Assembly: GCF_003012705.1 (NCBI RefSeq)
Contig: NZ_PXYL01000006.1
Location: forward strand, 124,001 to 188,000
Length of the DNA: 64,000 nucleotides
Direction: 5' to 3'
DNA from: Pseudaminobacter soli (ex Li et al. 2025)
GTDB lineage: Bacteria; Pseudomonadota; Alphaproteobacteria; Rhizobiales; Rhizobiaceae
Positions 58,582 to 64,000 of the stretch are shown in pieces (the stretch's first letter is position 1; each line of letters opens with the position of its first letter). The notes beneath the pieces were generated by a model that was not told where the DNA came from, did not search any database, and saw only the letters and a program-made list of their open reading frames with translations. Position numbers and translations under genes: made by a program.

Positions 58582-59775
58582 CTATGTGGGCGTACGGCGC
58601 GAAAGATACGCGTGGGCCGATTTGAGATGCTGCCACAGCAACTCGTTTCGGCGCATGCGACTCTTGGTTGCCTGCCCGAGCCGGATTGTGGTGATCGTGG
58701 CAGTGCCGATAGGTGTGAATGCCGCATATACGTCATCCAACTCATGAACGACATCACACCAGTGCGTCTTGTAGTCCTCGTAACCGACACCGAGGTCAAA
58801 GGCGGCCATACCGCGCTCACAACTGTCCTCGACATGCCTGAAGGTGAGCACGCGGCCGGGGCTGTGCGCTGCGAGCTCGTCGCTGGCGAAGGTCATGAAG
58901 TAGACATTCACGCGGCCGTTGTGAACCCCGGAGCCGATGACGGCCCGCGTCTTGCCGCCAACCGATAGCTCCGCCATTTCTAGTAGCGGCTCGGGCGTCG
59001 TCTCAGAGCGTTCCAGCAACTCGCGGAAGAAATTCATTACCCCTGGCTCGGCAAAGCTGTTGGGCTGGCCCTGCTCGGCGAGCCTCAGCGCCTTGTGCTC
59101 GCAGAAGAAGTCGAGCGCGGCCTTGGCCTCCGCCGGATCCCGCAACACACGGTATCGAAGGGCGCCGGCTTCAGCCATCTTGCGCTCCCTCTTTTCGATC
59201 TTACGCGTGCGCGCACCGGCTTTGCTTCTCGCCAGCACGGCCTCGAATCCGCCGTCGAGGTCAAAGGAATAGCCCTCCGTGGACGAAGTGCTGCTCTGCA
59301 AAGCGGAGAGGGCCTGGGGGATGCCGTTGTGGATTTTCGGCGTCCTGCCAAGCACCGCACAGTCTGCGCTTTCAAGCACGCTCCCCAGCATTGTTTCGAT
59401 TTCGGCGCGTGGCAGACGGGCCATCATGGCGGCTGCCTTAGGGCTCCAGAGGCCGAAATTGTAGCCGGAATGCTTGCCGCCGATCCACGTCGCTATTCGC
59501 GCGGGCCCAACCCTTGAAATGGCGAGAGGCAAGATGAAGGCCGGCTGGCCGTCGAGCCGACCGAGCACGATCGCAGGTCGCCCATCCTCGTGCGGCAGCA
59601 CGTTCCGGACATAAGCGTCGACCCAGTCATAGCGCTGGAAGATTGTGGCGACGCCGCTCGCCTCGAGCTGTCGCCATTCCCGCTCTATATCCGACGGCTG
59701 GGCGAAGGTCTCGACTTCGAAGTCACCGCAAAGCATGCCTCGTGCGTGCGCAAGCATGCTCAGCTGTGAGTTCAT
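58582..59775 (-). CDS. GNAT/FemAB-type acyltransferase (CelD/BcsL-like)
   Basis: 397 residues from the ATG at 59775, with GGAG about 9 nt before. Two GNAT-like halves: the first includes WRQLEASGVATIFQRYDWVDAYVRN, the second LAEQGQPNSFAEPGVMNFFREL, VYFMTFASDELAAHSPGRVLTFRHVEDSCERGMAAFDLGVGYEDYKTHW. This is the PF13480-like fold of CelD/BcsL and FemAB-related proteins. Such enzymes can transfer acetyl or aminoacyl groups to polysaccharide. FemAB relatives take aminoacyl groups from tRNA, so this could be the enzyme that moves a carrier-bound amino acid to the polymer. It is the first gene of the minus-strand EPS operon. Confidence 0.82.
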   Translation of the reverse strand: MNSQLSMLAHARGMLCGDFEVETFAQPSDIEREWRQLEASGVATIFQRYDWVDAYVRNVLPHEDGRPAIVLGRLDGQPAFILPLAISRVGPARIATWIGGKHSGYNFGLWSPKAAAMMARLPRAEIETMLGSVLESADCAVLGRTPKIHNGIPQALSALQSSTSSTEGYSFDLDGGFEAVLARSKAGARTRKIEKRERKMAEAGALRYRVLRDPAEAKAALDFFCEHKALRLAEQGQPNSFAEPGVMNFFRELLERSETTPEPLLEMAELSVGGKTRAVIGSGVHNGRVNVYFMTFASDELAAHSPGRVLTFRHVEDSCERGMAAFDLGVGYEDYKTHWCDVVHELDDVYAAFTPIGTATITTIRLGQATKSRMRRNELLWQHLKSAHAYLSRRTPT

Positions 59776-60052
59776 CTCTGGTACTCCATGAGCCCGCCGC
59801 AAGGCGGAAACGGATTTTGCCGGCAGAATCGGTGAGCTTGCATGCCGGGTGCGGCCGGCAAATTATCCCGCACGATTTAATGAATAGTCTAACGAGCGCC
59901 TAGAATTGGAGGCTTGCCGGATTTTCAGCATTGCGATCGTCAAACAGTGATATTTCTTACGGGATAGTTGATTTTCTATTCTCGTAGTCGCTTGCGCATT
60001 CTTAACAAAGTCAGCGCTGTACCCGGATATGTGAACCGGCGAGGAGGTCATC

Positions 60053-60667
60053 GTGGTGCGGTTTCTGGCAAGTATCAATCAACAGACCATGCCGGTTGAG
60101 TTGTGCAATCTATACTTGCGAGGAGCCGAGCCCAGCGATCACATGCGGCCAGATTCCCTGAACCTCCTCCGCCGGCATGTTACCGCAATAAAGATAGTTG
60201 CTTTTGCCGCCTTCCTCTTCGTTTTAGCTCCAGGGCTTTCCCACGCCGCGGACTGGCATCGCTATGGCAATGCTCGCTTCCAATATTGGGTCGACATTCC
60301 GCCCGGCTTTTCAGCTATTTCGGAAGCAGACAACGGTGACGGCGGGGTTTCCCGATCTTCCGATGGCCGCGCCGAACTCCGTGTCTGGGGCAGCTATCTG
60401 CTCGAGGACGATTTCAAGAACGAAGTGAAAGGGCGCGTCGATCTAGATGTCTCCGACGGCTGGACCATCGCATATCGAAAGCAGGGGGCAACCTGGGCCA
60501 GCTGGTCAGGCTTGAAGGGCGATAGAGTCTTCTATGAACGTGCGGTCCCAATCTGCGATGGCGCCGCCGCCTATTTCAGGATCGAATACGATAAAGAACA
60601 GGCCAAGACCTTCGACCCGATCGTCTCTCGGTTGGTGAAGTCCCTGAAAAGCGGCACCTGCCGATAG
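60053..60667 (+). CDS. Secreted or membrane-anchored hypothetical protein
   Basis: 204 residues from a GTG at 60053 that follows GAGGAGGT at good spacing. An ATG at 60143 (174 residues) would put the hydrophobic segment VAFAAFLFVLAPGLSHA closer to a normal signal peptide, cleaved before ADWHRYG. The mature part has many aromatic residues and an apparent fold of strands (ARFQYWVDIPPGF, AELRVWGSYLLEDDF, WTIAYRKQGATWASWSG, RVFYERAVPICDGAAAYFRIEYD). I do not recognise the family; the last ~120 residues resemble periplasmic hypothetical proteins of Rhizobiales. It lies between the EPS operon and a chemoreceptor, and divergent from the acyltransferase gene. Confidence 0.7.
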   Translation: MVRFLASINQQTMPVELCNLYLRGAEPSDHMRPDSLNLLRRHVTAIKIVAFAAFLFVLAPGLSHAADWHRYGNARFQYWVDIPPGFSAISEADNGDGGVSRSSDGRAELRVWGSYLLEDDFKNEVKGRVDLDVSDGWTIAYRKQGATWASWSGLKGDRVFYERAVPICDGAAAYFRIEYDKEQAKTFDPIVSRLVKSLKSGTCR

Positions 60668-60815
60668 CCTTTGTTGGCAACGGCGCCGCGGAAACCCCAC
60701 CCCCTCGGGTGATCTCGACGTTAGCTTTTTGAAAACGACCAACACGCTATCGCTATTGGCGAAATGAATTCGTCCTAGGTGCAGCCCGGGTACGTTTCGT
60801 TCTCAGGGCGGATAT

Positions 60816-60836
60816 CCCGGCGGCTGCTTAGCCGGG
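60816..60836 (+). promoter_or_regulatory. Hairpin just before the chemoreceptor ribosome site
   Basis: CCCGGC (60816-60821) pairs with GCCGGG (60831-60836) over nine bases, ending 6 nt before the GGGAGG ribosome site. It could modulate translation of the chemoreceptor gene. It is short, so chance is possible. Confidence 0.25.
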
Positions 60837-60853
60837 CAATTGGGAGGAATTCA

Positions 60854-63088
60854 ATGTTTCCAAAGACGGCAACCGGCCGCAACATGTTTGCCATTGTGGC
60901 AACCGGCGTCCTTACCACGGTCGCCACGGCAGGCGTCCTGGTCTGGCTTTCGCATCGGGCGCTGGAAGAGCGCTCCCTCTCCGAAATGACGACTATCGCC
61001 GAGGAGAGCGCAAGACGGGTCGAGACCTACTTCAGCCGGGTGGAAGGATTGGCGTATAACGCTAAGTCCAACCTGATTGCCGCGAAGGATGGCGCGGTTC
61101 CGGATCGTGAAGCTACAAATCGCCTCTTCGCACGCTGGATGCAGGACAACACTTGGGCGCTCGGCCTCAGCACCTGTTGGGAGCCCAACGCTTTTGACGG
61201 GAAAGATGCGGACTATCGCAATGCGCCCGGACATGACGACAGCGGCCGCTACATTCCCTATCTCGTCAGGAACGGCGGCAAGGTCGAATTGGAGGCCTTG
61301 GTCGATTACGAGAAGCCAGGTGCCGGCGACTGGTATCAAATCCCTAAGAAGACGGGGAAACCCGTGCTCATGGAGCCCTATAGTTACAGCATCGCCGGCA
61401 AGGATGTCGTGATGACATCGTTCATGGTGCCGTTGGCCTTCGACGGTGCTTTCAAGGGAACGGTGGGGGTGGATATCGCCCTCGACAGCCTCGCCAACGA
61501 CCTGTCCAAGATCAAGCCGCTGGGTCAAGGTTATGTGGCGCTCGTCACCGGCAATGGCGGCATCGTCAGCTATCCCGAAGCGTCGATCCGCGGAAAGGCA
61601 CTAAAGGATTCCGGCCTGGATGCTGCTGCCTGGGGCGGTCTGGTTGCGAAACCGGGCAAGCCTGCAGATTTGCTCGAAACGTCGGGTGACAGCAGCATTG
61701 CGGTTGCAGTTCCGGTCCGTCTGCTGCCGGACACCACCTGGTATACCGTGGTCTCGGTGCCGAAATCCGTCTTGCTCGCGAGCCTGTCGTCCCTCGTCAT
61801 GACGTCCATTGCGGTCATCTCGATCGCGGCCGGATTGATGACCGCTGTCGGCTTCCTGCTTGCGGCACGTTTCCGCAAGCGGCTCGACAGGGTCATGACC
61901 GCGACCGGCGGTATCGCCGCCGGCAACACTGACATCGATCTTTCGGAAGCGACGAAGCAGGATGAAATCGGCGAGATGGCCCGCTCGCTGGCCATCCTCC
62001 GTGACGCTACCATTGCGAAGAACCGGCTGGAAATGGAAGCGGAAGAGGCCCGACATCGCGACGCGATGGAAGAGCAGCGCCGCGCTGAGGAAGCCGCCGA
62101 ACGCGAGCGTCAGACGCGCTTTGCGGTCGACTCTCTGGCCGAAGCTCTACAGAAGCTTGCCGACGGCGACACGACCCATCGGATCGAGGACCATTTTGCT
62201 GGCTCGCTTGACCAGGTCCGGCGCGATTTCAACGCTTCGGCTGAGAAACTGCAGACGGCTTTGATTTCGGTCGGCCAGAACGCTGAGGCCATTCAGGCTG
62301 GATCCGGTGAAATTAGGGCGGCGTCCGACGATCTGGCAAAGCGGACGGAGCAACAGGCGGCAGCGGTCGAGGAGACTGCGGCGGCGATGGAGGAAATCAG
62401 CTCGTCGCTGAAAGATACCTCCAAGCGTGCGGACGAAGTCGGCACCTTGGTTGAACGCACGCGGACAAGCGCCGAGAAGTCCGGCGAGGTTGTGAAGCGT
62501 GCCGTCGTGGCTATGAGCGGCATCGAGACTTCCTCCAAGGAAATCTCCAACATCATCGGTGTGATCGATGAGATCGCATTCCAGACCAACCTGCTGGCGC
62601 TGAACGCCGGCGTTGAAGCGGCGCGGGCTGGCGATGCGGGCAGGGGCTTTGCGGTTGTCGCTCAGGAGGTCCGGGAGCTCGCGCAACATTCGGCAACGGC
62701 CGCGCGGGAAATAAAGTCGCTGATCACCAAATCCGGCGAGCAGGTCAGCACTGGCGTCGAACTGGTCACCGAGACCGGGGCAGCACTCGACGAGATCGTC
62801 AAGCGCGTACAGGAAATCGATCGAAATGTCGCAGCCATAGTGGCCGCCACCCGGGAGCAATCCAGCTCGCTCAACGAGATCAGCTCTGCCATCAATTCCA
62901 TCGACCAAGGCACGCAGCGTAATGCCGCAATGGTCGAGGAGCAGACGGCCGCCAGCCATTCGCTGGCGAACGAAGTGATCGCTCTCAACGACCTGCTTGC
63001 TCAATTCCGGATGGGCAGCAGGCCTTCGGATGCGATCGCTCGCAACGCAGACGTCGGCATGATGGCTAGACACCGGCTGGCAAGCTGA
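60854..63088 (+). CDS. Methyl-accepting chemotaxis protein with Cache sensor
   Basis: 744 residues from the ATG at 60854, preceded by GGGAGG. One membrane helix near residues 11-33, a periplasmic double-Cache-like domain (about 40-310; MQDNTWALGLSTCWEPNAFDGKDADYR, MTSFMVPLAFDGAFKGTVGVDIALDSL), a second helix near 320-345, a HAMP domain (about 350-400) and a second HAMP-like stretch, then the MCP signalling coiled coil with tip IDEIAFQTNLLALNAGVEAARAGDAGRGFAVVAQEVRELAQHSATAA. It reports extracellular small molecules such as amino acids or organic acids to CheA/CheW. The ligand is not known. No che genes are in the window. Confidence 0.93.
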   Translation: MFPKTATGRNMFAIVATGVLTTVATAGVLVWLSHRALEERSLSEMTTIAEESARRVETYFSRVEGLAYNAKSNLIAAKDGAVPDREATNRLFARWMQDNTWALGLSTCWEPNAFDGKDADYRNAPGHDDSGRYIPYLVRNGGKVELEALVDYEKPGAGDWYQIPKKTGKPVLMEPYSYSIAGKDVVMTSFMVPLAFDGAFKGTVGVDIALDSLANDLSKIKPLGQGYVALVTGNGGIVSYPEASIRGKALKDSGLDAAAWGGLVAKPGKPADLLETSGDSSIAVAVPVRLLPDTTWYTVVSVPKSVLLASLSSLVMTSIAVISIAAGLMTAVGFLLAARFRKRLDRVMTATGGIAAGNTDIDLSEATKQDEIGEMARSLAILRDATIAKNRLEMEAEEARHRDAMEEQRRAEEAAERERQTRFAVDSLAEALQKLADGDTTHRIEDHFAGSLDQVRRDFNASAEKLQTALISVGQNAEAIQAGSGEIRAASDDLAKRTEQQAAAVEETAAAMEEISSSLKDTSKRADEVGTLVERTRTSAEKSGEVVKRAVVAMSGIETSSKEISNIIGVIDEIAFQTNLLALNAGVEAARAGDAGRGFAVVAQEVRELAQHSATAAREIKSLITKSGEQVSTGVELVTETGAALDEIVKRVQEIDRNVAAIVAATREQSSSLNEISSAINSIDQGTQRNAAMVEEQTAASHSLANEVIALNDLLAQFRMGSRPSDAIARNADVGMMARHRLAS

Positions 63089-63116
63089 GGTCAACGGCAA
63101 CTGAGCCACACCGCGC

Positions 63117-63144
63117 CAACGGTCGGCATTCGTGCCGGCCGTTG
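63117..63144. terminator. Terminator hairpin with UUCG loop between chemoreceptor and hydrolase genes
   Basis: CAACGGTCGGCA (63117-63128) pairs with TGCCGGCCGTTG (63133-63144) around a TTCG loop, twelve pairs with one G-U. It separates two converging genes and may act on both strands, though the T tract after it (CTTGTAT) is weak. Confidence 0.7.
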
Positions 63145-63183
63145 CTTGTATACGGCTCAGAATACGCCGCGCGGACCGGGCTT

Positions 63184-63969
63184 CTATTCCCGACTAAGAA
63201 ACTCGGCGATCGTGTCGGCTAGAAGTTGGTCATTTTCCCGGTGCGGCACGTGTCCGGTCTTTGGAAGGATCAGCGTCGTGCCCCGCCCCGCGGCAATGCG
63301 GTTCGGATGTTCGGCAGATCCGTATTCATCCAATTCGCCATGAATCGCGAGTATGGGGCAACACACCGCGGCGAGCGACGCATCCAGATTCCAGTTCGAA
63401 AATTCGGACGCCAGCCATGTCTCGGTCCAGGCGTCGACTACCCACCTGGCCTTGTCTCCATGGTATTTTGCCAGCCTGGCCAGATTGGCGGCATCGTGGA
63501 AATCGCGTTTCGCAACACGAATCCCGTTGAGCGTCCTGTCTTCGACAAAGGCTTGGGCGGCGATGGTGACTAGCGCCTGACATCGCGTTTGTAGGTGCGC
63601 TGCGGTCTCGACAGCCATGCCGCCACCGACGCTGTGCCCGCATGCGATAAACTCGGCGAACCCAAGTTGCTCGCACAGTTGCGGAACGACGTCGAGCGCT
63701 TCGGCCGCGATGAAATCGAACTCCAAGTGTCCCGGATGGGGATCCGAACGGCCGAAGCCAAGGCGGTCATACGCGATGACGCGCCGCCCGGTCGCCGAGG
63801 CAAGCAGCGCGGGGAAACCGCGCCACAGGTCGACGCATCCGAGAGAGTCGTGGAACAGCAGGATCGACGCGCGCAGAGCCGCTTCCGGACTGCCGGGCGT
63901 CCAGGTTTTTGCAAAGAGGCGCCCCTCCTTGGTACGAACCCACGCTTCCTGCTCGTCGATCTTCGTCAC
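63184..63969 (-). CDS. Alpha/beta hydrolase (possibly extended beyond the window)
   Basis: 261 residues from a GTG at 63969. The frame stays open to the right edge of the window (upstream reading LGGRLAEFPWV), so the true start may lie outside; a GGAG sits about 10 nt before the GTG, which supports it. Catalytic elements: oxyanion HDSLG, nucleophile GHSVGGGM, acid in HGELDEYG and histidine in KTGHVPHREN. YDRLGFGRSDPHPG is typical of esterase/haloperoxidase-like hydrolases. The substrate is unknown. It converges with the chemoreceptor gene. Confidence 0.85.
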   Translation of the reverse strand: MTKIDEQEAWVRTKEGRLFAKTWTPGSPEAALRASILLFHDSLGCVDLWRGFPALLASATGRRVIAYDRLGFGRSDPHPGHLEFDFIAAEALDVVPQLCEQLGFAEFIACGHSVGGGMAVETAAHLQTRCQALVTIAAQAFVEDRTLNGIRVAKRDFHDAANLARLAKYHGDKARWVVDAWTETWLASEFSNWNLDASLAAVCCPILAIHGELDEYGSAEHPNRIAAGRGTTLILPKTGHVPHRENDQLLADTIAEFLSRE

Positions 63970-64000
63970 CCAAGGAAACTCCGCAAGACGCCCGCCGAGA

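Overview
The window is a GC-rich chromosomal stretch of an alphaproteobacterium. It most resembles the Rhizobiales, and a Mesorhizobium/Phyllobacteriaceae-type genome is my best guess. The reasons are an Omp25/31-like barrel protein, a MASE1-HWE histidine kinase, a divergent katG/oxyR pair, a seryl-tRNA-synthetase-like amino acid:carrier protein ligase (described from Bradyrhizobium and Agrobacterium), and many small-molecule ABC transporters. I see no rRNA, tRNA, CRISPR array, insertion sequence or prophage. Codon use looks even throughout, so nothing stands out as recently acquired.

Layout. 1-3370: RbbA-type ABC exporter with its HlyD partner (minus strand; the exporter is cut by the window edge). 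3841-8513: amino acid permease, MocR-type regulator, an Fe/2-oxoglutarate oxygenase-like protein and a DUF983 protein. 8590-18642: a nitrogen-compound catabolic locus. Class III aminotransferase, N-formylglutamate amidohydrolase-like, glutamine-synthetase-like and isochorismatase-like genes plus an RpiR regulator are on the minus strand, divergent from a LivMG(fused)-J-F-H importer on the plus strand. 18682-20253: MASE1-HWE sensor kinase. 20494-28607: a peptide-scavenging operon (leucyl aminopeptidase, proline iminopeptidase-like enzyme, complete Dpp/Opp-type importer). 28674-32148: katG and divergent oxyR, with an unlisted 52-codon small ORF in the katG leader. 32167-39146: luciferase-like monooxygenase, RND efflux pair, SRAP protein and NTF2-like protein. 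39390-40202: outer-membrane barrel.

40251-59775 is the most interesting part. A six-gene minus-strand operon encodes an acyl carrier protein, an acyl-CoA-dehydrogenase-fold flavoprotein, an amino acid:carrier protein ligase, a DUF1839 protein, a GH2 beta-mannosidase-like enzyme and a fused double alpha/beta-hydrolase. It lies beside a polysaccharide locus: VanZ-like protein, GumC/Wzz-type chain-length protein with a degenerate kinase domain, two GT4 glycosyltransferases, AsnB-like amidotransferase, AlgD-like GDP-mannose dehydrogenase, heparinase-like lyase and a FemAB/CelD-type acyltransferase. The inventory resembles exosortase-A-type exopolysaccharide loci, but aminoacyl-carrier-protein chemistry stands where the usual acyl-CoA ligase would be. 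My working model is a uronate- or uronamide-containing polysaccharide decorated with a carrier-bound, possibly oxidised, amino acid.

60053-64000 holds a secreted hypothetical protein, a Cache-type chemoreceptor and an alpha/beta-hydrolase whose N-terminus may lie outside the window.
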